Assembly (NCBI GenBank): GCA_023898785.1
Contig: CP060239.1
Location: forward strand, 1,674,001 to 1,738,000
Length of the DNA: 64,000 bases
Origin: Rhodospirillales bacterium
Lineage (GTDB): Bacteria > Pseudomonadota > Alphaproteobacteria > Micavibrionales > Micavibrionaceae
Reading direction: 5' to 3'
Shown in pieces: positions 51,191-59,695 of the stretch; position 1 is the stretch's first letter; the number at the start of each line of letters is the position of its first letter. A program made the translations under genes and the position numbers. A model generated the notes under the pieces. The model did not search any database, was not told the origin of the DNA, and saw only the letters and a list, made by a program, of their open reading frames with translations.

Positions 51191-51644
51191 TGCGAGCCTC
51201 CCTTTTTCATCCTGTTTGAAATTACACTACGATACGTATCAAAAGACGGAAGAAAATGCAAGAAAAACCGACATATGTTATTCATAACTCTGAAATAAAG
51301 AGTCTGATTTATGGAGGTTTGCGCAAGATCGATTAAAATCGACGCGAGGGTGGTGAAATATTGCATAATGTCAATATTTATAGCGCTTCGTGCTTCAAAA
51401 ATATCCTTTAAGCCTGTTTATGGGGTTATAGCAGGCGACTGGAGCGGCTTTGGGCGCTTTTGAAAACGTATCGTTTTGTGATAAACAATAGCTTTTACGT
51501 TATAAAAAAGGGCTTTTGGGTGGGCGGTTTTTTTAAAGAAAAAAGCGTTTTTTGGTATTTGCATGTTGGGTGGGAAAGACAAAAAGGGAGGATTTTTGGA
51601 TTGCCGCGCGCTCTTCGACCGCTCGCAATGACGAACACCGGGGG
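51191..51644. other. intergenic region with half repeat element
   Basis: A 454-base gap. A partial palindromic element lies at 51598-51633. Runs such as AAAAAAGGGCTTTTGGGTGGG and GGTTTTTTTAAAG around 51507-51540 recall a terminator but lack a good stem. A 66-codon open frame (51460-51660) is rejected since its end is repeat sequence. Confidence 0.45.
51598..51633. repeat. GTCAT-type palindromic element, half copy 7
   Basis: Only the right half is seen: GGATTGCCGCGC, then CGACCGCTCGCAATGACG. The left half is missing. Confidence 0.7.
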
Positions 51645-53042
51645 TTATTGCCCTTCATAGGCGATGCCGAGCCGGTCGAGGGCTTCGCGAATCGGTATGA
51701 AGAGGTTGAGGCCGATGCCGATGCGGGCGCCGTTTTCGTTGGCGAAGGGTTCGCCTTTGACGCTTAAGCCCACGATATTGCCGTATTCATCGAGCAACGG
51801 GCCGCCGGAAGAGCCGGGGTGGGTTTCGATGTCGCCCTGGATATAGTTGGAGCGCGGGCCGCCATATTTCATATTCCGGCGATGGGCGGATACGATGCCC
51901 TTGCTGATTGTGCCTTTGAAGGCTTTCCAGTCTTTGGGGCTACCGATGGCGTAGATATCTTCGCCGACCTTTGGCCAGTCGAGACGGACGGGCAGGGTTT
52001 GGATGTCCAGCCATTCGGGGATTTCTTCAAGTTTTAAGAGCGCGACGTCGCGGACGCGGTCAACACGCAGGATCTCGGCGGTGATGCCAGTTTTTCGTGC
52101 GGCGGTGACGATGCGGGTGCGCCGGGATTCACCGACGACATGGGCGTTGGTGAGGATGTGGCCCTGTTTGGTGATAAAGAAGCCGGAGCCGTGGCCGTCT
52201 TTTTCAATGAGGACGGCAGTTTTGCGGCCGTCTTCGGCTGTTTTGGCGAAGGGTTGGCGCGAGAGGGGCTGGTCAGACAGGGTGACGTCTTCATCTTCAT
52301 CAAACAGGCGCGGGCGAGAATCGGTTTTTTCGCCGCGCATGTCTTTGCCGGGCCATTTTTGCGGTGGCTTTACACCATCAACGACTAAAGCGCGGAAGGG
52401 TTCGTTTGCGGCCAGATTATGCACCGCCATTTCAAAGGCGTCCTGGAAGAGCAGGGTCATGCCTTCGGTATTAGGGATGTTCCGGTTGCTATAGCCTTCG
52501 GTGCGGGTTTTGTAGACAATTGTTCTGTGTAAAACGTCGTAAACGCTCCAGTCGATCGCGATATACATGCGGCCATGTTCGCCGGGAACGGGTGTGGCCC
52601 AGTTGAGCGCGCCTTCTTGTGATGTGCACATATCGAGCTGGGCGTCTTTGAGCTTACCTTTGATCGAATATTCGGCGCGTTGTTCTTCATCATCCGGGTC
52701 GAAGGCGATGTCGAGCGAGCCGACGACGTCGTAGCCGTTGGCCTCCATCGCATCATGGAAGCCCTGACGGAGGAATTTGTGATCGATTTCCTTGGCGATA
52801 ACGTTGCGGTTCACCGGATAGGCCGGGGAATTGCAGAAAATACCGTGGCGCGCCTCGCCGATATTCATGCCGGGCGGGAGGAGAAGTTCGATGCCGCTGT
52901 ATTTTATCGGCGTGGGATGTGCGGTTTCCGGGATGTCGGGTGTGGGGGCGTAATCAACTTCCTTGACGATGGAGCCACCGCAACCTGTCAGCAGGGCTAC
53001 GGCTGTAATGGTTTGTAACAGTCTTTTGTATGGAAATTTCAT
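51645..53042 (-). CDS. lipoprotein with trypsin-like serine protease domain
   Basis: A 465-residue protein. The signal ends in the lipobox LLTGCGG. The protease domain is in the C-terminal half, with the catalytic H in LTNAHVVGE, D in DVALLKLEE and S in HPGSSGGPLLDEYGN. No PDZ domain follows, unlike DegP. The N-terminal half (about 45-235) is a separate domain with GIFCNSPAYPVNR and GYDVVGSLDIAFDPDDEEQR; I do not know its family. Presumably periplasmic, anchored in a membrane. The stop lies close to repeat copy 7. Confidence 0.85.
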   Translation of the reverse strand: MKFPYKRLLQTITAVALLTGCGGSIVKEVDYAPTPDIPETAHPTPIKYSGIELLLPPGMNIGEARHGIFCNSPAYPVNRNVIAKEIDHKFLRQGFHDAMEANGYDVVGSLDIAFDPDDEEQRAEYSIKGKLKDAQLDMCTSQEGALNWATPVPGEHGRMYIAIDWSVYDVLHRTIVYKTRTEGYSNRNIPNTEGMTLLFQDAFEMAVHNLAANEPFRALVVDGVKPPQKWPGKDMRGEKTDSRPRLFDEDEDVTLSDQPLSRQPFAKTAEDGRKTAVLIEKDGHGSGFFITKQGHILTNAHVVGESRRTRIVTAARKTGITAEILRVDRVRDVALLKLEEIPEWLDIQTLPVRLDWPKVGEDIYAIGSPKDWKAFKGTISKGIVSAHRRNMKYGGPRSNYIQGDIETHPGSSGGPLLDEYGNIVGLSVKGEPFANENGARIGIGLNLFIPIREALDRLGIAYEGQ

Positions 53043-53106
53043 GCGGCTTTGTGCTATGGTTGGCGCGGTTTTTAAAAGCGTAGCCTAAATACGGGAGCAT
53101 GCAAAG

Positions 53107-53715
53107 ATGCCTAAAGACGGCGCAAAAGAAAGATTGGGGACAATCACCCGCAAAACGAAGGAAACATCGGTTTCCGTGACGGTCAATCTCGATGGTCGGG
53201 GTGTTTATGACGTCTCCACAGGTATTGGATTTTTCGATCATATGCTGGAGCAGCTTTCGAAGCATTCGCTGGTTGACCTTACGATTGCGTGTGAGGGCGA
53301 TCTGCATATTGACGGGCATCACACCGCCGAAGATGTCGGGATTACGCTGGGTCAAGCGATTAAAGAAGCGGTGGGCGATAAAAAAGGCATTCGTCGTTAC
53401 GGGCATTTCGATCTGGTGATGGACGAGGCGCGTTCATCCGTCGCGCTGGATTTATCGAACCGGCCTTATCTGGTGTGGGATGTAGAGTTCACCGTGGAGC
53501 GGCTGGGGGAAATGGATACGGAGCTGTTTGAAGAGTTTTTCCGGGCGCTGGTGGGTGCGGCTGGGATTACCGTGCATGTGAGCCAATTGGCCGGGACCAA
53601 TAATCACCATATTATCGAAGCGAGCTTTAAGGCCTTTGCCAAAGCGTTGCGCATGGCGCTGGAGACGGATCCACGCGCGGCGGACGCATTGCCGTCAACT
53701 AAAGGCGCTTTGTAG
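53107..53715 (+). CDS. hisB: imidazoleglycerol-phosphate dehydratase
   Basis: Sixth step of histidine synthesis, dehydration of imidazoleglycerol phosphate; 202 residues, monofunctional. Family motifs are FFDHMLEQLSKH, the duplicate metal-binding DGHHTAEDVGI and GTNNHHIIEASFKAFAKALR. It is transcribed alone here; other his genes of the window lie 2-9 kb away. Confidence 0.95.
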   Translation: MPKDGAKERLGTITRKTKETSVSVTVNLDGRGVYDVSTGIGFFDHMLEQLSKHSLVDLTIACEGDLHIDGHHTAEDVGITLGQAIKEAVGDKKGIRRYGHFDLVMDEARSSVALDLSNRPYLVWDVEFTVERLGEMDTELFEEFFRALVGAAGITVHVSQLAGTNNHHIIEASFKAFAKALRMALETDPRAADALPSTKGAL

Positions 53716-53724
53716 GGGTGGATT

Positions 53725-53786
53725 TTAGCTTTTTTGCTTGCGAATTACTAATAGTTCTGTTAGTAATTAAAATGCTTAAAAGCTAA
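53725..53786. other. nested inverted repeats (two stems) between hisB and the ATPase gene
   Basis: An outer stem TTAGCTTTT/AAAAGCTAA (53725-53733 with 53778-53786) encloses an inner 9-bp stem AATTACTAA/TTAGTAATT (53743-53751 with 53760-53768). It follows the hisB stop by 9 bases. It may act as a terminator, but the loop tract lacks a clean T-run. Confidence 0.6.
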
Positions 53787-53811
53787 CAGTTTTAGAATTG
53801 GTTGCAGCGCT

Positions 53812-54936
53812 ATGAATCCTTTTAGTTTTGGAAATCCCGTTTCCGATGAATATTATTTGCCGCGTCCGGAATTGAATAGTCTTGTCCGGACCTATCTTGA
53901 TAATCGCATTCATGTCGTGCTGATGGGTCCGCGGCGTTTTGGTAAAACGTCTTTTGTGCAAAATCTGTTAAGGGGTTTTGAGGATACGCATGTTTGTCTT
54001 TTTATGGATATTTTTAATATCACGTCGCATCGTGATTTTTTACAGCAAACTTTAAGAGCGCTGCGGGCGCAGAGTACGTGGGGGCAGCGCTTTAAAGAGT
54101 GGGCGGAAACTATTCCCCACCTTCGGCCACGGATTGGGTGGGACGTCTCTGAAAGCGGGCAATATTCTTTTTCTTTATCGGCGGATATTTCTGATGATCG
54201 GGATGTTAAAGAAACCATTCAAGATGTGCTTTCGGGAATTTCGTCTCTGGGCGAGCGGGTTGTTTTTGTCATTGATGAATTTCAGCAAATGGCTGAATTG
54301 GATGATAATGGATGGTTGGAGGCGACATTGCGTACGAAAATGCAGCAGTTGGGCAATACTGTATTTTTGTTTACGGGTTCGCGTCAGAGTCTTATCCATG
54401 ACATGTTGAACGATCAGGCGCGGCCTTTTTATCGTTCATGTCAGCAACTCGATTTTCCGGTTTTCGGCGATGAGTTTATTGACTGGATTATAGAGCGCTT
54501 TGCCAGTGTGGATGTTGAGTGTGATCGGGACGCTGTTATCTTTTTGCGTGATGAGGTGCAAAATACGCCTAACTATATCCAGATGGCGTGTTTTCATTTG
54601 GTGGCTCAGGGTGAGCGGTATATTGGCATGGGCGAGGTTAAAAAGGTTTTGAATACGATTGTCGGTCAGAACTCTTATGCTTATCAAACGCTTTTGGGGT
54701 CTTTGACTTTGATGCAGCAGCGCATTTTGCGTTTAGCTGCTATTGAAAGAGAGCAAATTTTTCTTAAAGAAAATCTTGATAAATACGAAGTTACTAGTGG
54801 GGCCGCTTTGGCTTCGGCCATTAATGCGCTTAAAAATAAATATATTTTGGATGAAGGTAGCGGCAAAGGGCGGGTTATTTTTGATGATCCTCTTTTTGCA
54901 ATCTGGCTTCGTAAAGAGTTTTCTTCGGATATTTAG
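53812..54936 (+). CDS. archaeal-type AAA+ ATPase domain protein
   Basis: A 374-residue ATPase. Walker A is LMGPRRFGKTSFVQNLL (about 42-58) and Walker B VVFVIDEFQQMAEL. Sensor-like FLFTGSRQSLIHDML follows. The lid region (YIQMACFHLVAQGERYIG) and a C-terminal winged-helix-like part (VTSGAALASAINALKNKYIL) match the archaeal-type ATPase group (STAND-like, often next to toxin or transport genes). It converges with greB, overlapping by 4 bases. The role is unknown. Confidence 0.8.
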   Translation: MNPFSFGNPVSDEYYLPRPELNSLVRTYLDNRIHVVLMGPRRFGKTSFVQNLLRGFEDTHVCLFMDIFNITSHRDFLQQTLRALRAQSTWGQRFKEWAETIPHLRPRIGWDVSESGQYSFSLSADISDDRDVKETIQDVLSGISSLGERVVFVIDEFQQMAELDDNGWLEATLRTKMQQLGNTVFLFTGSRQSLIHDMLNDQARPFYRSCQQLDFPVFGDEFIDWIIERFASVDVECDRDAVIFLRDEVQNTPNYIQMACFHLVAQGERYIGMGEVKKVLNTIVGQNSYAYQTLLGSLTLMQQRILRLAAIEREQIFLKENLDKYEVTSGAALASAINALKNKYILDEGSGKGRVIFDDPLFAIWLRKEFSSDI

Positions 54937-55418
54937 TCGATCATATATTTGATTTCGAGGATTTCGATTTCTTCGATTTGGCCGTCGACACGGACTTTGA
55001 CGCTGTCGCCGACTTCGTGTTTGAGCAGGGCTTTGCCGACGGGGGAAAGCCAGTTGATTTTATTTTGTGAAAAATCGGCTTCATCAACGCCAACCAGATG
55101 GACGGTAATCTTGCTGTCATCCTCGCGGACGTAGGTGACGGTGGCGCCGAAATAGACGCGGGTTAAATTTTGCTGGTCTTTCGGATCGACGATTTTGCAA
55201 TTGTCGAGTTTCTTTTTGAGATAACGCAGGCGGCGGTCGATTTCGCGCAGGCGTTTTTTGTTATAGATGTAATCGCCGTTTTCGCTGCGGTCGCCATTGC
55301 CTGCGGCCCAGGAAACGATTTCGCAGATTTTCGGGCGCTCTGTATGGATGAGATGATCCTGCTCATCGGCCAGAGCTTTATAGCCCGCAGGAGTCATGTA
55401 ATGAATATCTTCGCTCAT
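54933..55418 (-). CDS. greB: transcription elongation factor GreB-type
   Basis: Rescues backtracked RNA polymerase by stimulating transcript cleavage; 161 residues. The N-terminal coiled-coil hairpin has the tip NGDRSENGDYIYNKKRLREI with the acidic residues. The C-terminal FKBP-like domain has SPVGKALLKHEVGDSV. The YIYNKKRLREIDRR tract is closer to GreB than to GreA. It lies 1 base after hisD on the same strand. Confidence 0.9.
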   Translation of the reverse strand: MSEDIHYMTPAGYKALADEQDHLIHTERPKICEIVSWAAGNGDRSENGDYIYNKKRLREIDRRLRYLKKKLDNCKIVDPKDQQNLTRVYFGATVTYVREDDSKITVHLVGVDEADFSQNKINWLSPVGKALLKHEVGDSVKVRVDGQIEEIEILEIKYMID

Positions 55419-55419
55419 T

Positions 55420-56745
55420 TTAGATTTTGCGTTTTCTTAAGGCGTCGCCGTGGGCGGGGAAGCCTTCGTAATCGGTCAGGGTGATGACAGAGTTTTTGAT
55501 GGCTTCAAAACCTTCGTGTGTGCATTTCGACAATGACGTGCGTTTGAGAAAGTCCCAAACGGAGGTGCAGGAATAGGTATGGGCCCAGCCGCCGGTGGGC
55601 AGGACGTGATTGACGCCGGTGGCGTAATTGCCAAGTGAAAAGGCAGTGTATTCACCGATGAGGATTTCGCCAGCGTGCGTTAGTCTGTGCAGGGCGCTGT
55701 CAGGATCAGCGATTTTAAGCAGCAAGTGTTCGGGGGCGTAGGTATTGGCGATCTCAATGGATTGGCTCAGATTTTCGGTGAGGATAATGCCGCCATAGCC
55801 GCGCTCATTTCCGTCTTGGCCCATAACTTTTGTACAAATGGTTTTGTGTGGCTCGGGTAATTCAGCGATTCTGGACGGTAAATTTTGCTGCACAAATTTT
55901 GCAAGTTTTTCATCATGCGTCACTAGAAGTGCGGCGCTGTCTTCGCCATGTTCGCCTTCATTGAGAATATCCCAGCAGGTGTTTTCGGGATCGGCGGTCT
56001 CGTCAGCCAGTACGATGGATTCAGAAGGCCCTGCCGGCATACCCGGGTCCATGATAACGGAGCAGACGCGCTTGGCGGCGGCGACATAAGGTGAACCGGG
56101 GCCGAGGACTTTTTTGACCTGCGGGATTGTTTGCGTGCCATAGGCCAGTGCGGCAATGGCCTGGGCGCCGCCGCATTTATAGACATTTTTGATGCCACAT
56201 AATTTAGCTGTGTAGAGTGTGGCAGCATCGGTGGTGCCTTCGGGGGTAGGTGGGGAAACGATGGCAACATTTTTAACGCCCGCAATGACGGCGGGAATGG
56301 CTAGCATATAGAGCGCGGAAGGGAAGGCACCCTTGCCGCGCGGGACATACAAGCCGACGGATTCAATAGCGTTGATTTGCTCACCGGCAAAAACGCCGGG
56401 CTCAATTTCGACCATCCAGCTGCGGTCTTTTTCAGCGCGGCGCATCTGTTCTTCGTGGAATTTTTGGACGTTGCGTATGCCGTGGGCGATTGCGGCTTTA
56501 AGGTCTTCATCCAAGGCATTTTCGGCGGCAGCGAATTCTTCGGCGGTGGATTTGAGATTGGTGATTTCAGCTTTATCGAATTTTTTGGCATAGTCAATCA
56601 GGGCCGTGTCACCGCGCGCTTTTACGTCTTTAATGATTGGTTCGACGATGGCGATCATGTCATCGATGTCGGCTTGAGAGCGGCGCATGATACCTGCTTT
56701 TGTGGTCTCATCGATTTCGTTCCAGCGATAAAAGTTAATGCTCAT
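55420..56745 (-). CDS. hisD: histidinol dehydrogenase
   Basis: Last two steps of histidine synthesis, histidinol to histidine; 441 residues. Visible motifs are GLYVPRGKGAFPSALYML and AGPSESIVLADETADPENTC. The conserved PEHL of the catalytic pair is TYAPEHLLLK, and NHVLPTGGWAHTYSCTSVWDFLKRTSL is typical of the C-terminal part. The stretch GEHGEDSAALLVT differs from the more usual AEHDPDAQSIL, so a divergent HisD or a related dehydrogenase of the same fold (such as sulfopropanediol dehydrogenase) is possible. The his context supports HisD. Divergent from hisH. Confidence 0.85.
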   Translation of the reverse strand: MSINFYRWNEIDETTKAGIMRRSQADIDDMIAIVEPIIKDVKARGDTALIDYAKKFDKAEITNLKSTAEEFAAAENALDEDLKAAIAHGIRNVQKFHEEQMRRAEKDRSWMVEIEPGVFAGEQINAIESVGLYVPRGKGAFPSALYMLAIPAVIAGVKNVAIVSPPTPEGTTDAATLYTAKLCGIKNVYKCGGAQAIAALAYGTQTIPQVKKVLGPGSPYVAAAKRVCSVIMDPGMPAGPSESIVLADETADPENTCWDILNEGEHGEDSAALLVTHDEKLAKFVQQNLPSRIAELPEPHKTICTKVMGQDGNERGYGGIILTENLSQSIEIANTYAPEHLLLKIADPDSALHRLTHAGEILIGEYTAFSLGNYATGVNHVLPTGGWAHTYSCTSVWDFLKRTSLSKCTHEGFEAIKNSVITLTDYEGFPAHGDALRKRKI

Positions 56746-56805
56746 TACTTTACTATTTTTTGCTTAGCCATTGACAAAGCAGACATATATATCGAAAACC
56801 TTCTC

Positions 56806-57492
56806 ATGTCCAAGGAAACCATTGTCATTATCGATTATGGATCGGGTAATTTGCGCAGCGCGGCCAAGGCGTTTGAGCACGTGATTGCTAATGAGGCGAT
56901 TGATGCTGAAGTACAAGTGTCGGGGCGCGCCGAAGATGTGTTGCGGGCCGATCGCGTTGTGCTGCCGGGTCAAGGGGCGTTTGGCGATTGTATGAATAAT
57001 CTTAATAGCACCGAGGGGATAGCCGAGGCGCTTGAACAACGCGTGCAAAAAGATGGTAAGCCGTTTCTGGGGATTTGCGTCGGGATGCAGCTGCTCGCGA
57101 CTCGGGGGCTGGAGCACGGTGTGCATGCGGGGTTGAACTGGGTGCCGGGACAGGTTGTTCCTCTGGCTGAACGGATTAACGATCCGGCCTTAAAAATTCC
57201 GCATATGGGATGGAATCAACTGATGCTACCACATTCGGGCGAACAAGATAACCGGCACTTTGTGCTGCGCAGCACAGAAAGTTCTAGCCAAGGTGGCGAT
57301 CATTACTATTTTGTTCATTCTTTTATGTTTGAATGTGAGTATAACCATCACGTTTTAGGACTGGTTGATTATGGCGGATTGTTTCCCGCTGTCGTGGGCC
57401 GGGATAATGTAGTTGGGGTACAATTCCATCCGGAAAAAAGCCAGAGCGCTGGGTTGCGCATGATTAGCGATTTTATCGGCTGGAACCCGTAA
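56806..57492 (+). CDS. hisH: imidazole glycerol phosphate synthase glutamine amidotransferase subunit
   Basis: Supplies ammonia from glutamine to HisF; 228 residues from the ATG at 56806 (MSKETIVIIDYGSGNLRS). The open frame upstream crosses hisD and is rejected. The nucleophile cysteine is in FLGICVGMQLLA, the other triad residues in QFHPEKSQ. VHAGLNWVPGQV and KIPHMGWNQL are family motifs. It is 25 bases upstream of the GNAT gene. Confidence 0.95.
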   Translation: MSKETIVIIDYGSGNLRSAAKAFEHVIANEAIDAEVQVSGRAEDVLRADRVVLPGQGAFGDCMNNLNSTEGIAEALEQRVQKDGKPFLGICVGMQLLATRGLEHGVHAGLNWVPGQVVPLAERINDPALKIPHMGWNQLMLPHSGEQDNRHFVLRSTESSSQGGDHYYFVHSFMFECEYNHHVLGLVDYGGLFPAVVGRDNVVGVQFHPEKSQSAGLRMISDFIGWNP

Positions 57493-57517
57493 AACGTTTT
57501 TAGGAGTGGAGGTCTAC

Positions 57518-58090
57518 ATGAGCGATCAAACAAAATTGAAGCCTTTGGCCCCTGTGCCGACTGTGGAAGTTATCGAGTCGCTGGGTACAGCGGATCTCAA
57601 CGATCTATGCGATGCCACTGATGCGGCGATTGAAGGCGGCGGTGGATTTGGCTGGGTGCATTTGCCGGCCCGCGATATGATGGAGCGGTATTGGCAAGGC
57701 GTGCTCGCCATGCCAGCGCGGATCTTGCTGGCGGCGCGGCTCGACGGGGTGATTTGTGGAACCTGCCAGTTGTGGAAGCCGCCTGCTCATAATGAGGCTC
57801 AGGCCCATATTGTGACGTTGACGACAAATTTTGTGGCGCCGTGGGCGCGCGGGCATGGTTTGGCCAAGATGCTGGTTGAAAAGGCTGAAGAGGTTGCGCG
57901 CGCGGAAGGTTTCGCGGTGATTAATCTCGAGGTTCGCGAAACGATGAGCCGGGCAATCGAAATTTATGAGGCGCTGGGTTATGTGCGCTTTGGCATGCAT
58001 CCTTATTCCGTGCGGTTGCCCGATCAAATTCTCAAGGGTTATTATTATTATAAGGTGATTGATCCAAGCGTGGTTGAGCAGCAGAGTTAG
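57518..58090 (+). CDS. GNAT family N-acetyltransferase
   Basis: A 190-residue acetyltransferase from the ATG at 57518, with GGAGGT upstream. The GNAT core has AHIVTLTTNFVAPWARGHGLAKML, in which the acetyl-CoA-binding RGHGLAKML loop is clear, and FAVINLEVRETMSRAIEIYEALGYVRFGMHP (in pieces: INLEVRETMSRAIEIYEALGY). The substrate is unknown. It lies between hisH and a nucleotidyltransferase on the same strand, perhaps co-transcribed with hisH. Confidence 0.85.
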   Translation: MSDQTKLKPLAPVPTVEVIESLGTADLNDLCDATDAAIEGGGGFGWVHLPARDMMERYWQGVLAMPARILLAARLDGVICGTCQLWKPPAHNEAQAHIVTLTTNFVAPWARGHGLAKMLVEKAEEVARAEGFAVINLEVRETMSRAIEIYEALGYVRFGMHPYSVRLPDQILKGYYYYKVIDPSVVEQQS

Positions 58091-58198
58091 TTCCGGAAGT
58101 TTTTATAAAGTTCAAAAAAGGGGTTGATTTGAATTTGCCCTTTGCATAAGTTCGCGATCAGAACGAAATGCTATTGAATATAACGGTTTAGAACAGTC

Positions 58199-58996
58199 AT
58201 GAAATCAAATGCTTTGCGCGGGGATTTTTCCTTGGCTAATATCGCGCCTACCCTTGAACAATTAATGTCATGGAAAGAACAGGGGTTTAAGAAAATTGTT
58301 CTATTTGGCCGCCTTCAGCCTCCTCATCGCGGTCACAGGGCCTTGATGGAAACGTTGCGTCATTCCGGTTTGGACGTCAATCTGGTGTTGAATGATAAAA
58401 CGGATAGTGTTGAAGGGGATCGTAACCCTTTTAACCCGCATCAACGAGATGAAATGGCCCGCATTTCGATGCCGTGGCTTCCTGCTGAAAATATCAGGCA
58501 TGCGCAAGTTTATCTGGGTGCTGGCGGTGATGTCGGGGATGCAGTGCGCCGGTTAACAGGTATTTTCAATTCCATAGCGCTGCCGGATAAGCTTGTATTT
58601 GCTTATTTTGAAAAAGATGAGGACCGTAAGGACTATCTGGTCGATGGAAAGAACATAAAAGGAGTTCACTATGTGGAGCTGGTTGGGCAGCCGCGTGGGT
58701 TGTTTCCCATTCAACGCATCACACAAGAGATGATTGATGCTGTTTCGGAATATCAGCCGATTGATGCCAAGATGTTTCGTGAAGGCGTTCGCGAGCAAGA
58801 TGATATTTGCTATGAGTTGCTCGACCCCCCTGTCGCAGAGTATATAAAAGAACAGATGGAGTTGGCTGAGCGCAATGGCCGCCTAGTCGGGGATGACCCT
58901 TCGGGAGACAAGGTTACGCTGGAGGATTTGCGAAGAGAGAACGGTACAGCGCCGCGCGAATCTACTTTCGAACTGGTTTTAGAGGGTGTGAGCTGA
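58199..58996 (+). CDS. HxGH-motif nucleotidyltransferase-like protein
   Basis: A 265-residue protein. The nucleotidylyltransferase superfamily motif appears as FGRLQPPHRGHRALMETL (about 36-53), with HRGH as the (H/T)xGH site. It also has RNPFNPHQRDEMAR, the ISxSxxxxR region being absent or altered. It could transfer nucleotides to a small substrate (NMN, pantetheine phosphate, a sugar) but is longer than NadM. The stop overlaps a converging 2H phosphoesterase gene by 18 bases. The substrate is unknown. Confidence 0.75.
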   Translation: MKSNALRGDFSLANIAPTLEQLMSWKEQGFKKIVLFGRLQPPHRGHRALMETLRHSGLDVNLVLNDKTDSVEGDRNPFNPHQRDEMARISMPWLPAENIRHAQVYLGAGGDVGDAVRRLTGIFNSIALPDKLVFAYFEKDEDRKDYLVDGKNIKGVHYVELVGQPRGLFPIQRITQEMIDAVSEYQPIDAKMFREGVREQDDICYELLDPPVAEYIKEQMELAERNGRLVGDDPSGDKVTLEDLRRENGTAPRESTFELVLEGVS

Positions 58997-59533
58997 CAAC
59001 TCTTTCACGAAAACACCAGCTTCTGTAGACAAGCCCAACGATAAGTGAGCATCGATATAGAGCGGACAATTTAAGTCCTGCTTTGTAGGGAGTTTGTTTG
59101 TCATGACAGGAAGTCTGGCCAGGGTGATATGAGGACTATAAGCTTCTGAGGGCGTAAGGTTTTCGAGATGGTGAGCGGCAAGTTTTTTAGCACACCGAAG
59201 TTGCAAAGCGATCAAATCTGGATGAGGTTGAATTTTGTACTCAGCAATAAATTTTCCAGTATTAACGAGCTTACCGGGTCTTATATTAAACTTCTCGATA
59301 ATTACTTTAATAGTGCTTATGGATTCATTTGATAAAAAGTCATTATAAGCGGTGACAGCATTTTCGAGAGTGGCAGCTTTAAATTGGCATAAGGTAATAT
59401 GGGGCAGTCCTTCGGGTCCAAGAATATATTCATCCTGATCTTCAAGAAAATAGAGTCTTGAGATATGGACCATGGTTGTTTGCAAAGTATGGTCTGAAGG
59501 TAAAAGTGCTATGTTGTATCGTTGCAGCTTCAT
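58979..59533 (-). CDS. 2H phosphoesterase (2'-5' RNA ligase-like)
   Basis: A 184-residue protein with the two HxTx-type motifs of the 2H superfamily. They occur as PHITLCQF (about 44-51) and YSPHITLARL (about 132-141). Members are 2'-5' RNA ligases, cyclic phosphodiesterases or tRNA-splicing-related enzymes. Here the order, spacing and lack of other domains fit the family. It converges with the nucleotidyltransferase gene with an 18-base overlap. The substrate is unknown. Confidence 0.8.
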   Translation of the reverse strand: MKLQRYNIALLPSDHTLQTTMVHISRLYFLEDQDEYILGPEGLPHITLCQFKAATLENAVTAYNDFLSNESISTIKVIIEKFNIRPGKLVNTGKFIAEYKIQPHPDLIALQLRCAKKLAAHHLENLTPSEAYSPHITLARLPVMTNKLPTKQDLNCPLYIDAHLSLGLSTEAGVFVKELSAHTL

Positions 59534-59695
59534 ACGTCTTTTAAAAAATATCCTAAACCGGACAATATAGAATATTATTTAGTACACCGGTCCGGTCGGA
59601 CGGTCTAGAATTATGTTTGCTTTGGTGCGGCTGCCCAGTCAAATCCTTTGACTGAGCGCTGCCGATGTCTTGTTTCAGTGTTTGAAGCGTTGTCT

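Noticed and set aside
51460..51660. 66-codon open frame before the protease gene
   Set aside because: C-terminus is the half repeat; no supporting start or domain.
59580..59608. Palindrome-like ACCGGTCCGGTCGGACGGT near the 2H gene
   Set aside because: Not the TACCGACCGGTCGGTA core; only imperfect symmetry.
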